DNA from: an uncultured Arcanobacterium sp.
GTDB lineage: Bacteria; Actinomycetota; Actinomycetes; Actinomycetales; Actinomycetaceae
Length of the DNA stretch: 64,000 nucleotides
Assembly (NCBI GenBank): GCA_958428545.1
Contig: CAUAGM010000003.1
Coordinates: forward strand, 62,001-126,000
Reading direction: 5' to 3'
Shown here: one piece after another, positions 36,275-45,634 of the stretch
Layout of the letters: every line of letters begins with the position of its first letter
Numbering within the stretch: the stretch's first letter is position 1
Notes under the pieces: generated by a model
The model's database searches: none
What the model was told of the DNA's origin: nothing
Seen by the model: the letters and a program-made list of their open reading frames with translations, nothing else
Program-made: the position numbers and the translations under genes

Positions 36275-39200
36275 TCACAATTGCAGTGTTTGATATTTTC
36301 GAATACAGATTGTGCCAGCTGCACATAAAACACACGCTAGCGCCAGAGGCAAAATTCCGCGAGATCCAGAATTCGGCAATGGCTTATTGGGCGATGGCAT
36401 CACATCTGTGCTTGAGCTTTGAAGGGCTTCAGCATGTGCGTCGTTTGAAGCGCTGATATGCTCATATTCATTCGCATTAGACGATGATGGAGCTTTATTG
36501 TCGTCGCTTGGCTGCGCAGGCTTGTTATTTTCGCTTGGCGGCTTGGTTTTGCCGTCGGGCGACTGGTCAGGCTTATCTTCTGCAGCAGGCGGCTCGGTCT
36601 GATCTTTGTCAGTTGGTGGCTCTGTTTTATCATCAGGTAGCTGAGGTTTATCATCTTTGCTTGGCGGCTCAGTTTTACCATCGGGCGACTGGTCAGGCTT
36701 ATCTTCCGCAGCAGGCGGCACAGGCTTTTCCTCCTGTATGATGCACTCTTGTATCTCTGAATCGTTCATCGGACGCGCAGGGATATCTTTTCGAGATATT
36801 TCGGGATTCGTCGTGCGCACCCAAGCATTGTCCTCTTTATTGCGCTCATAGATAAAGGTATAGGTTTCTTGAAAACGAGATACGGTTTTATTTGCACAAT
36901 TCTTTTCTCCATCTTGGATCGGGTTGGTTTGCACAAATGGAGCAGGCTGACTAGTAGGCGCAGATAACGCCATATTTACAGTTTCTAATGCTTTAGTTGG
37001 CGTTAGATTTATATCAAAGCCACGGAAGCTGAAATTATGTTCTGCTTTATCGTCAGCAATAGCCGTTGTAAAAGTATTGGTACGGGTAAAACCGATCACT
37101 TTCCCATCCATTTTTATTTCGTACCCCAAGGCGGCATCTTCTCTATCTGAATCCTTTTTGAAGACGACAGTAAGCTTCCCGTCACGATAGGTGATATCGT
37201 CGATTTCTGGTGCATGCAGATTGTTAAACTTTTTGCCAGCATTTTTAGAAGCTTTGCTCCACAAATACCACGGCTTGATATTTTCTTCTTTTTCAGGAAC
37301 GTCATCCTTTGCTAAGACGGCTTTAATTTTTGCGATACTGGCAGCTTCTTTAGCGATTCCTTCTTCAGTTGCGATTCCTTTATTATTTCTGCGTCCAAAC
37401 CAATCGTAGCGAGCGAAATGTTCTGTGAGATCCATGCCCATAACTGCTGAAGAGACTGCGGCGATACGCTCTGGCTGAGTCAAACCAGCATCAGCATATT
37501 TTCCGTTTCGTAGAGCTTTTTGATATTCAGGCCAATAATTATCCTTAAGTAAACGCAGCTGCCATAGGGCATTGGTTCGCCACGGCACATCTTTTTGAGT
37601 GGCATAACTATCTGGCGCACTATGAATAAAAGCGTTATTGTACCAACCATATGCTTCGGCTCGATCTGTGCCTTTATTGACGTCAGTTTGTATGTAGTTT
37701 GCCCACACGTTGTTGGTAATCTCTGCCCACGTTCCTCCAGGAATATCCAGTTGATGCCCGAGTTCGTGTGTGAGTGCCCAGTTGTAAGGTTTCCCGGCAA
37801 AAATACTGCCAACAGCAGGTTCACGGTATCCTACATGATCGCCCATCGCGTATGCGCCATAGCTTGCATTTGGCATAGACATAGCACGCATATGAGCACG
37901 TACTCCCATGCGGCTAGATGTTGGCGTCCCGTTTTCTTCTGTAATTCCTGCGTACGCCAGAATCAGAGGGATAGTTTTCTTTTGCAGGTTTACAGCGTCT
38001 TGCGGGCTGGCTTGATCGTTCAACCATGCTTGTGCATTATTCATAGTGCCGTTTACAAGCGAATAATCGTCAAGAATTTCTACAATATTGGCATATTTTC
38101 CAGGATCTTTTTTCATCTGTTCCTGATAGCTTCGTAAAAACTGCATAAAATCTTGTACGTTGTCTCCATCATGAAAAAGCGGATAGCGGTATCCGTTTTC
38201 GATGCGTATGCGCGGCGCTTTCAGCTGCTCTTGTGCAGTATAGGGATTGAGGAAATAGACGGCTCCCCCAGCTGCTGGCACATTTGAGGGATTTGGCAGG
38301 TGTGGAACGGTAAATATATTTTCCCCTACATGAAGATTTCGGTAGGTGATCCAACCATTCCACTTACCAAACTGCTGACTGAAAGCAATCTGCGGTAAAG
38401 GAGCAGATGTATCAGCATCAACATATACACGTATCGTTTCTCCTGCTCGGGCAGCTATTCCTACAGGTAAAAGATCTGTGCCATAGGAGCCGGTTTTTAG
38501 CACGTCACGAGCATGCTTCACGGTATTTCCACGCTGGTCTAGAGTAAAAACCTCGCCTTCTGAGGAGGCGCTGCCAGCAAGAACGTCTCTAGCGCGCTGA
38601 AAAAGATTTTTGACGGCATCGCTTGGGTGTGATGCAACCTGAGCTTCTAAAGTGTCTAGATGCTCCTTTGTGATACCAGCTTTAAGAGAGCTGTATAAAC
38701 CATCTGCGAAAAGAGCTTTTACTTGCGCTGCCAGCTCGTCAAATTTATAGAATTTTAGTTCGCCTATAGCGGCCATGCCCCTATCTGCTTCATCGAAGCG
38801 GAAACGCAGACGCTTAAAAGAATAATTCTTTCCAAGATCTATGTTTAGAGCCTCTGATGTAGCCTTATTTTTAGCGCTATAAATTTCAGTAAAATTCTCG
38901 CCTTTATCGCTTTGTGACGCGAGAATAGTCAGCTGCGTGGGATATCCCTTTAAGGGTGTGCCGTCCGCCCTAGGGTAATACTCAATTTTCCCTATTGCGG
39001 TGATTTCTTTAAAAGTAATGTCTACGTGATTAGTTCGGGTCGCATCATTTGGTAAGCGAGTTTCCCAAAAGGTGGCTGGATTTCCGTCAAAAGCATAAGC
39101 GATGACGTTTTTCCACCAGTTCCCATAATTGCTGGTATAGCTTGCTATGGCTGATGTGGGAATCTGAAACTGAGCATCATAGGCAGCTTGAGGGTCTTGA

Positions 39201-39541
39201 ACAGTATCGGTATCCGTTGTATCTTCTGCAGCGCTGCTTCGGTCAGAGGCATTGTTTTCTGCGTTGCTATCGGTGGCAGGAGACGTGAGAGGAGCGGGCT
39301 CGTCACTATCATTTTCGGCAGGCGTATCCCCCAAAACGAGTGGTGAAAGTTTTTCCTCAGATGTTTCTTCGCTAGAAGGAGAAGGCGCAGTACTGCTAGG
39401 CGATAGCGCATCAGTTGATTCATGATTGCTATCGGTATCCGCAAAAGCAAACAGTGTGCTCAGCATGCCGATGCAGATAGAAACAGTAATGATGGCAGCC
39501 ACACATGATGTCAATAGCTTCCCAAGCTGTGCGTACTTCAA
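36275..39541 (-). CDS. Cell-wall-sorted M60-like (mucin-type) metallopeptidase
   Basis: 1088 residues. A signal peptide ends near LFAFA, then an acidic Ser/Thr-rich linker to about residue 115, then an F5/8 type C-like carbohydrate-binding module (YAFDGNPATFWETR, FKRLRFRFDEA). The M60-like peptidase core carries zinc motif HELGH (592-596) and a further Glu in TWAE (607), matching HExxH-x-E. M60-like enzymes cleave glycoproteins such as mucins. Near-duplicate Pro/Asp/Lys-rich repeats (EDKPDQSPDGKT occurs twice) lead to sorting motif LPNSG (1055-1059), a hydrophobic helix and a basic tail. The start is TTG 39541 after AGGGGGA. Confidence 0.88.
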   Translation of the reverse strand: MKYAQLGKLLTSCVAAIITVSICIGMLSTLFAFADTDSNHESTDALSPSSTAPSPSSEETSEEKLSPLVLGDTPAENDSDEPAPLTSPATDSNAENNASDRSSAAEDTTDTDTVQDPQAAYDAQFQIPTSAIASYTSNYGNWWKNVIAYAFDGNPATFWETRLPNDATRTNHVDITFKEITAIGKIEYYPRADGTPLKGYPTQLTILASQSDKGENFTEIYSAKNKATSEALNIDLGKNYSFKRLRFRFDEADRGMAAIGELKFYKFDELAAQVKALFADGLYSSLKAGITKEHLDTLEAQVASHPSDAVKNLFQRARDVLAGSASSEGEVFTLDQRGNTVKHARDVLKTGSYGTDLLPVGIAARAGETIRVYVDADTSAPLPQIAFSQQFGKWNGWITYRNLHVGENIFTVPHLPNPSNVPAAGGAVYFLNPYTAQEQLKAPRIRIENGYRYPLFHDGDNVQDFMQFLRSYQEQMKKDPGKYANIVEILDDYSLVNGTMNNAQAWLNDQASPQDAVNLQKKTIPLILAYAGITEENGTPTSSRMGVRAHMRAMSMPNASYGAYAMGDHVGYREPAVGSIFAGKPYNWALTHELGHQLDIPGGTWAEITNNVWANYIQTDVNKGTDRAEAYGWYNNAFIHSAPDSYATQKDVPWRTNALWQLRLLKDNYWPEYQKALRNGKYADAGLTQPERIAAVSSAVMGMDLTEHFARYDWFGRRNNKGIATEEGIAKEAASIAKIKAVLAKDDVPEKEENIKPWYLWSKASKNAGKKFNNLHAPEIDDITYRDGKLTVVFKKDSDREDAALGYEIKMDGKVIGFTRTNTFTTAIADDKAEHNFSFRGFDINLTPTKALETVNMALSAPTSQPAPFVQTNPIQDGEKNCANKTVSRFQETYTFIYERNKEDNAWVRTTNPEISRKDIPARPMNDSEIQECIIQEEKPVPPAAEDKPDQSPDGKTEPPSKDDKPQLPDDKTEPPTDKDQTEPPAAEDKPDQSPDGKTKPPSENNKPAQPSDDNKAPSSSNANEYEHISASNDAHAEALQSSSTDVMPSPNKPLPNSGSRGILPLALACVLCAAGTICIRKYQTLQL

Positions 39542-39615
39542 AATATCCCCCTAAGCAAAAGAACAATGAGGTTCAATTTTAAGGAATTTATCAGCTCCTG
39601 AAAAATCAGCGAAAC

Positions 39616-39657
39616 GTTTATATTGCGATATGAGATAGTTTATATTGCGATATGAGA
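39616..39657. repeat. 20-bp direct repeat upstream of the M60 gene
   Basis: GTTTATATTGCGATATGAGA occurs at 39616-39635 and 39638-39657, a period of 22 bases (about two helix turns). Each copy holds ATAT-TGCG-ATAT. Its position 75-117 bases upstream of the M60 peptidase start suggests a paired operator, but it also lies close to the CRISPR array. Confidence 0.7.
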
Positions 39658-39667
39658 GTGAAAATAT

Positions 39668-39779
39668 TTACTGATTGATGCGTTGAGCATAGTTTTTTAA
39701 GCGCATTGCTGCCTCTCTATTGCCTTTATTGGCTAGCAGATTAGTTGTTGTTGTGCGCAGAGAGATAAAATGCAGCTGG
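39668..39779 (-). pseudogene. 3' remnant of a SorC-family regulator gene, truncated by the CRISPR array
   Basis: Read on the minus strand, an open frame runs out of the first CRISPR repeat and ends LRTTTTNLL, then AMRLKNYAQRINQ and a TAA stop at 39670-39668 (36 codons). The end matches the intact regulator at 46 kb, which ends AMRLKDYAQREHI. At DNA level 39681-39709 and 46012-46040 share 28 of 29 bases. No start or DNA-binding part remains. The best reading is the tail of a second SorC-type gene or a duplication of the 46-kb gene end, cut off exactly at the array. Confidence 0.65.
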
Positions 39780-40967
39780 GCTGGGAATTAGTTCGTCTTC
39801 CCTCTGATATACTTAATTATGAGAATTCTTCGGCGGTTGAGTAGCTGGGAATTAGTTCGTCTTCCCTCTGATATACTTAACTTGCTTGCGTAGAGATATG
39901 TCGAGCTGCTGGGAATTAGTTCGTCTTCCCTCTGATATACTTAAAAAGTCGTCTGAAAAGCTGTAATCCAAGCTGGGAATTAGTTCGTCTTCCCTCTGAT
40001 ATACTTACAGGCGGTGAATGCTGATAGCGTCGAGTGCTGGGAATTAGTTCGTCTTCCCTCTGATATACTTAACTTGCTTACGAAGAGAAATATCTAGCTG
40101 CTGGGAATTAGTTCGTCTTCCCTCTGATATACTTATCCAGCGCGAACGCCATACCTGAAAAAAGCTGGGAATTAGTTCGTCTTCCCTCTGATATACTTAC
40201 TAAACGGCTTTTATAAGACGTGTTCCAGCTGGGAATTAGTTCGTCTTCCCTCTGATATACTTAGCAAGATAATCAATAAACTGCTCACGGAGCTGGGAAT
40301 TAGTTCGTCTTCCCTCTGATATACTTAATAAAATACTGCCAAGCCTTGGAAAGCGGCTGGGAATTAGTTCGTCTTCCCTCTGATATACTTACGTGCGATG
40401 ATCGGCAATACCAGGCGACGCTGGGAATTAGTTCGTCTTCCCTCTGATATACTTACGTTGCCGTCGTGTGAATGCCAGAGACGGCTGGGAATTAGTTCGT
40501 CTTCCCTCTGATATACTTAATCCGCGCACTGGCAGGACGGCTAGGCAGCTGGGAATTAGTTCGTCTTCCCTCTGATATACTTACCTATCATTTAAACCAC
40601 ATCATTAACATGCTGGGAATTAGTTCGTCTTCCCTCTGATATACTTACAAAGACCTCAATATCAACAATACTTTTGCTGGGAATTAGTTCGTCTTCCCTC
40701 TGATATACTTAATTGCCGTACCATCCAATAGCGCAAAAGGCTGGGAATTAGTTCGTCTTCCCTCTGATATACTTATACCTGCCGCCGAAACCATCGTACG
40801 GAAGCTGGGAATTAGTTCGTCTTCCCTCTGATATACTTAAGGCCTGGTCTTTGGAATACGTCATATAGCTGGGAATTAGTTCGTCTTCCCTCTGATATAC
40901 TTAACGAGTTGAAGCCGAGAATTACTAAATTGCTGGGAATTAGTTCGTCTTCCCTCTGATATACTTA
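39780..40967 (+). CRISPR. Type II-C CRISPR array, 19 repeats and 18 spacers
   Basis: Nineteen 36-bp repeats start every 64 bases from 39780 to 40932, with eighteen 28-bp spacers; 19 x 36 + 18 x 28 = 1188 bases fills the interval exactly. The repeat begins GCTGGGAATTAGTTC and ends CCCTCTGATATACTTA; I see no variant copy. Orientation is plus: the 5' part of the repeat pairs with the tracrRNA anti-repeat at 45724-45738. The repeat ends in TGATATACT, an extended -10 box, as in other II-C arrays where each repeat drives its own crRNA. All spacers differ, but 2 and 5 are close relatives. Confidence 0.99.
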
Positions 40968-40978
40968 AGAGGGAAGAC
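40947..40978. repeat. Hairpin joining the last CRISPR repeat to its flank
   Basis: GTCTTCCCTCT in the final repeat (40947-40957) is perfectly complementary to AGAGGGAAGAC immediately after the repeat (40968-40978), loop 10 bases. It could end the array transcript or, on the other strand, the cas transcript; no T-run follows on either side. Confidence 0.6.
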
Positions 40979-41016
40979 TATTCCGCTTAAACATGCCATT
41001 TTGAGCTAATATCCCG

Positions 41017-41337
41017 TTAAAATAAAGAGAGCTGGTCGGGCTTTTCTTTACTGATTTCTTCAACTGCATTGTAAAATCTGATTGTTGAAGCCCACTGCTT
41101 ATCAGAAACATGCAAAATTCGAATCTCGCCAGCAGGTGGCACAGCAACCTTAATAGCTTTTATTGTCCGCTGTGAAAGAACGCCACTGGGTGAAAACTTT
41201 GCATAAATACTGTACTGAGTACGAACAAATCCATTGTCGAGCAGCATATTTCGAAAAGCCTGATACTCTCGCCGCTCTTGTTTTGTTTTCGTCGGCAAAT
41301 CGAACATCACAACACACCACATTGGATCATCAGCCAT
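41017..41337 (-). CDS. cas2: CRISPR-associated endonuclease Cas2
   Basis: 106 residues from ATG 41337 (MADDPMWCVVMFDLPTKTK). The ferredoxin-like fold signature with the conserved Asp in MFDLP (residue 13), the segment RMLL-like FRNMLLDNGFVRTQYSIYAKF and a short tail are typical. Cas2 forms the Cas1-Cas2 integrase that adds spacers. It overlaps the cas1 end by 8 bases; an upstream in-frame start would lie deep inside cas1. The stop is 49 bases from the array. Confidence 0.95.
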   Translation of the reverse strand: MADDPMWCVVMFDLPTKTKQERREYQAFRNMLLDNGFVRTQYSIYAKFSPSGVLSQRTIKAIKVAVPPAGEIRILHVSDKQWASTIRFYNAVEEISKEKPDQLSLF

Positions 41338-42244
41338 CCCGGGGTCCTTCCCAGACAGGAACTGCCAAAGTAGGCGCATCTAGCTCCACGTACCGTCCAA
41401 ACGCCTGTGCAAATTCCGCAAAAACTGTGGGAATCGTTGCTCCGTCTTTTCGAAACTTTTGAAAAGCTGCTTTTACTAAATATGCCCTCGTCTCTGCTTC
41501 TTCCATTAGCGCATCTGATTCCAACCCAAGAACCCAAGAGTCGATAGCAGGTCTAAATGGCTCAATAAGATCATCAACCAGCGCAAAGTTATTTGATCTT
41601 CCACGATGGAATATCCCCAACGCCGGTGTTAGACCAGCTCCAAGCACTGCGCGAATTCCATGCCCTCGCAAAATCGTATAAGCATAATCAAGCTGATTAT
41701 TACGAGTGTTGCTCAAGCCTTGATGAGCACCAGGTATACGTCGAAATCCCTCAGATCCCCATAAACTATTCCAATAAACTCTCGCTGCCTGAGCTTCAAT
41801 ATTATTAGGATCTCCGGATCGAACATTGCGCACCATAGAACGAAGTTCAATTGCTTTGATGCTCTCGCCGCATTCTTCAAGGACTCGGCTTTGCCCTAAA
41901 ACCTTAGCTTTCACTATTCGCCCCCACGCGTTCTTTCGTCTAGGCTCAGTGAGAATTGCTTGAGCAGTTGCTCTAGCCCCAACACGACCATGATCAGCCC
42001 ATGAATAAGCGCCGCCGATTGGCTGCCCTTTCCAGTCACAGAACATTACAGCGATATCTTCACACAAAAGACGATGGATAACCCCTGGCGAGTAACGAAC
42101 CTTCAGTCCGATGAGTACAACAGCCACATCGGCAATTGGCATATGCACTGGAGGATTATCGATTTTATGAATCTCAATGGCTCCACGTTCCGAATGAATC
42201 GAGCCTTCCATCATCGAACAGTCAACAACCCGCCAGCGTTCCAT
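41330..42244 (-). CDS. cas1: CRISPR-associated integrase Cas1 (type II)
   Basis: 304 residues. Metal ligands are the Glu in NNIEAQAARVYWNSLWG, the His in LGIFHRG and the Asp/Glu in FALVDDLIEPFRP, all present. This is the short subtype II-C form. With Cas2 it captures and integrates protospacers; in type II systems Cas9 and the tracrRNA help select PAM-bearing ones. The ATG at 42244 is two bases after the cas9 stop, so the three cas genes form one operon. No csn2 or cas4 is present. Confidence 0.96.
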   Translation of the reverse strand: MERWRVVDCSMMEGSIHSERGAIEIHKIDNPPVHMPIADVAVVLIGLKVRYSPGVIHRLLCEDIAVMFCDWKGQPIGGAYSWADHGRVGARATAQAILTEPRRKNAWGRIVKAKVLGQSRVLEECGESIKAIELRSMVRNVRSGDPNNIEAQAARVYWNSLWGSEGFRRIPGAHQGLSNTRNNQLDYAYTILRGHGIRAVLGAGLTPALGIFHRGRSNNFALVDDLIEPFRPAIDSWVLGLESDALMEEAETRAYLVKAAFQKFRKDGATIPTVFAEFAQAFGRYVELDAPTLAVPVWEGPRDG

Positions 42245-42246
42245 TA

Positions 42247-45200
42247 CTATTCCTTTATGGTTTTCGTGACTGGCAATCCTGCCCGACTCTCATATCTTGG
42301 CTCGCCGAGAGTAGTACGCCATACTAGTTGAATTGAGGGAGCCTCCATCAATTTACCTACTGTAACCCGCCATCCTTTCCCATTCTCTTTGTCAGATAAA
42401 ATAACATCTGAGCCTTGCGAATGATCAACTTGATCCAATCCTTCTGCAGAAAGAAGCGATGGTTTAAATGTGATCCTGTCGGGCTCTGAAAATCCTTTAA
42501 CTGTCCAACTCCTAATATCGGGGAAATCATGGAGGAAATCACCGATAGCATTTTTGCGAAATGAAGGAGCGTCTAAGTTGAGAACAAATTCCGAACCAGT
42601 AACAATCCACGTTAGATATTCAGCCTCTCCCGAAAGAACTGCGTCTCTAATTGCAGGATTAGCGTTGCGCATTGAAATTGTTTCGGGTCCTAAAGGTACA
42701 TGGAATAGATCATCATGTTGATATTTGAGCAAGTCAGCAGCAAACACACGCACCATTCCGTACGTGGTCTTCTTACCCTTGATCTTGTATAACCTCGCAT
42801 GATGGATTGCATTACCTACTTTTGCATACCCGTGACGAACAGGAATAGCAGCAATCTTCTTAGGCAGAATGTTGATTCTATCATTCGATTCAAACCATTC
42901 TTGCTTAATACGGATCCTTCGCTCACTATTCTCTGGAAGTCCATTTTTCTGGGAAAAATCAGGATCACGTGAAAGGGCGATCCACATCTGAGGAGTTGAT
43001 GCTCGATCAATCTCGTCACGAGTCCAAGCATCACCAACTCGCTTTTTGTGGAACTTAAAAATTTCTGCATGGTGCGCAGCACTATCCCCAAGTCGTAACC
43101 GTACATTCTGCATGACTGGAATCTCATCATTTCTAAGTGCAGCGTTAAAAAGGATAATTAGATCGTTCATCCAATTGAGCCATTTACTATACACAATCCG
43201 GTGCGCAGTGTCACTACCTCTGTATTCTTTCCACGTATACCTACCAGAGTTCGCATATTGTTCAGCTTTTCGGGTGGAATCACGTTCAGCTAACGTCTGC
43301 GCAACGTAGTTGCTCATCAGGGCTATTACAGATGCATCCATTGCATGGTGACGACGATCAAAACGTGTCTTACCTTTGCCGCCAATAAGCTCAACTTTAC
43401 CTTCAAAGCCTGAAGCTTTACGCGCCTCCGATGTAATAGATCCACGGAAAACTCGAACTTCAACGTTCTCATTCATAGCTTTAAAATAGCCGTCAATTCG
43501 ATTTCGCAACTCTTTTGCCATCCATGCAACTGATTCAATCGAGCGGCCATCAATCGGTTCGTCTTCCGAGGTTCGTCTTAATCGAGCAATTACATCGTTT
43601 TTGAAATTACAGTCCTGCTTTCGTGTTAGCCCATCATCATCAATCCAGGATCGCACCCGCTTAACAGCCTCATCCACACTGACACCCGGTCGCGTTGATT
43701 GAGAGGCCCATACAGCAAACGGGATATTAGACTTCGATTTATTACATACCTCGCAAACAGCGACGAGATTATCTCTCGTATTAGTTGATCCTTCACCCTT
43801 TCGGGGAACGATATGATCCATCTCTGAGTTGGCGTATGAAATACACATTCCACAGTATGCGCACTGTGAATTTTGGCGCCGTAACGCTATAAAACGTGTG
43901 ATATCACTCGAACGCATTTTGCTGGTTATGCCAAGTTCCTCACGCGCCTCCTCAACAACCTTTCGGTTACGTTCATTACGCTTTTTGAGCTCACGCTCGT
44001 ACTCCCTGACCGATGTCTCTGAGGCGAAGCCAGAGCGAACATGTTCAATATTGACCGATACCGGAGAACCCCACTTTCCCGTAACTGCCATCAACCAACG
44101 ATTAACAATTTTAAGAACCCGATCAACACTAGGATTTCCGACTGGCGCACCAACGGGTTCAGCAGGTGGAGTCCACGTATCATCAACATCAAATTCAATT
44201 TTTCGTGCTTCATGGAGATTCACTGAATCGTCAAACATGCGCTTCGTGAGGCGTTCGAGCGAATCTACCGAATATGCTGCACGCCCTGCAGGTAAAGAAA
44301 TAGCATCGAGCTTTTCAAGTATTGACTCATCAAGCGAAGCTAAGAAATTCTGAACCGATTCAGCACCAGGGTCATCTTCGTCCAAAACATCAGCATTTGA
44401 AAGTGCGGTAACGAGTGCCCCTCGTTCAACATCATCCGCCTTATCCCACCAATTAATCAAAGGCTTGATCTTCGATTCGTAAATACGACGCATCGTAGTA
44501 TTCGACGGCGGAACCGCTGATGGTCGCTCACCTTCGGCAGAGAGTGTAGCCGTTCCTTTCAGATCATTACGCGCCACACCTATTTTCTCCGCGACGTCGT
44601 TCCATGTGATCCCATCTACAGCATCGTCATTCATAAGAAGATCGATCGCCTTGCGCTTTTCTTTAGCCGTAAGATTACGCAAGACACCGTTTTCAGTAAT
44701 TTTAAGATTTGCTACTACACTAACAATTCGAAACTTCTGGAAAGCTGGATGCGCCTTCGGAGCTCGTTTTCCCGTCTGGCCAGGCAACGGGTCGGTACCA
44801 GCACGTTCACCAGCCTTGCCGACAGGACTCTCAGATTCAAAGACCCAACGGATTAGATTCTTGATCAAATCATCATTTAGACCTTGAACTCCACCAATCT
44901 TGATAAGTTCACCAGCGTTGTCGGATTGCATGAGCTTACCGCAAAACACGCCAAGCTTCTCCAGCCCAGCAACGCTAACTCCACCCTTAAAAGACTTCTC
45001 ACCATACTCTTTTGAAGCCGCAGTGCGTAATCGGCAATCCGGATTAAGACCGAGATTGACAACGACTTCAGCGGGTGTGGCATCGTCATCAAACACAACA
45101 TCAGAGATGCTTGCAACCTTCTCTTTCACAGCATTGAGTTGATCACTTGGTGGACGCTTGGTGAAGAGTGATTCAACTCGAGTATATGGACTACGCCAAC

Positions 45201-45609
45201 CACGATGCCGTGCTATATGACGAACTGCAATTGAGAGCGACTCTTTGAGCTCCTCACCCTCCAGCTTTTCTTGGGATAACTTTGCGCGTATCTTCCACGG
45301 AAGATACGGATCGTTGAACTCTTCATGGCTAATAATCGGCCAGCCAAGATCAATCAAGTGCCGATCTAGGCGATTGAGCCGCTTTCGTCTGCGTTGGATA
45401 AGCCTCCGCGTTCTGCGTGCCACACCTGAACTCGCTAGACGAGTGATGGCACCCTTCGCCTGTTCAGGATCCACACCAGAATCATGAACCTGCACTAGAG
45501 AATTCAAAATTCGTATTGGCGTACCCTGTTCATTTACTTCGATAGCAGCGAACCCAACTGAGTTTCTGCCGACGTCGATACCTACTTTGTACAATGGATG
45601 CTCATTCAT
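42247..45609 (-). CDS. cas9: Cas9, subtype II-C
   Basis: 1120 residues, the usual II-C size. RuvC-I is YKVGIDVGRNSVGFAAIEV with catalytic Asp12. An Arg-rich bridge helix follows (VARRTRRLIQRRRKRLNRL). RuvC-II is VSVNIEHVRSG. The HNH domain is CAYCGMCI...MDHIVPRKGEGSTNTRDNL with catalytic His599 and a zinc ribbon Cys set; RuvC-III is HHAMDASVIALM (His754/755, Asp758). All nuclease residues are intact. The start is ATG 45609 (MNEHPLYKVG); the longer frame to 45660 begins inside the tracrRNA terminator and is rejected. No clear Shine-Dalgarno is seen. The nearest relative I can recall is the Corynebacterium diphtheriae II-C system. Confidence 0.96.
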   Translation of the reverse strand: MNEHPLYKVGIDVGRNSVGFAAIEVNEQGTPIRILNSLVQVHDSGVDPEQAKGAITRLASSGVARRTRRLIQRRRKRLNRLDRHLIDLGWPIISHEEFNDPYLPWKIRAKLSQEKLEGEELKESLSIAVRHIARHRGWRSPYTRVESLFTKRPPSDQLNAVKEKVASISDVVFDDDATPAEVVVNLGLNPDCRLRTAASKEYGEKSFKGGVSVAGLEKLGVFCGKLMQSDNAGELIKIGGVQGLNDDLIKNLIRWVFESESPVGKAGERAGTDPLPGQTGKRAPKAHPAFQKFRIVSVVANLKITENGVLRNLTAKEKRKAIDLLMNDDAVDGITWNDVAEKIGVARNDLKGTATLSAEGERPSAVPPSNTTMRRIYESKIKPLINWWDKADDVERGALVTALSNADVLDEDDPGAESVQNFLASLDESILEKLDAISLPAGRAAYSVDSLERLTKRMFDDSVNLHEARKIEFDVDDTWTPPAEPVGAPVGNPSVDRVLKIVNRWLMAVTGKWGSPVSVNIEHVRSGFASETSVREYERELKKRNERNRKVVEEAREELGITSKMRSSDITRFIALRRQNSQCAYCGMCISYANSEMDHIVPRKGEGSTNTRDNLVAVCEVCNKSKSNIPFAVWASQSTRPGVSVDEAVKRVRSWIDDDGLTRKQDCNFKNDVIARLRRTSEDEPIDGRSIESVAWMAKELRNRIDGYFKAMNENVEVRVFRGSITSEARKASGFEGKVELIGGKGKTRFDRRHHAMDASVIALMSNYVAQTLAERDSTRKAEQYANSGRYTWKEYRGSDTAHRIVYSKWLNWMNDLIILFNAALRNDEIPVMQNVRLRLGDSAAHHAEIFKFHKKRVGDAWTRDEIDRASTPQMWIALSRDPDFSQKNGLPENSERRIRIKQEWFESNDRINILPKKIAAIPVRHGYAKVGNAIHHARLYKIKGKKTTYGMVRVFAADLLKYQHDDLFHVPLGPETISMRNANPAIRDAVLSGEAEYLTWIVTGSEFVLNLDAPSFRKNAIGDFLHDFPDIRSWTVKGFSEPDRITFKPSLLSAEGLDQVDHSQGSDVILSDKENGKGWRVTVGKLMEAPSIQLVWRTTLGEPRYESRAGLPVTKTIKE

Positions 45610-45634
45610 AAAGCTATCGTATCCGATGGCTCCC

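Noticed and set aside
39780..40967. Self-targeting spacers against genes of this window
   Set aside because: Reading the spacers against the annotated genes showed no match by eye; a proper search of the whole genome would be needed.
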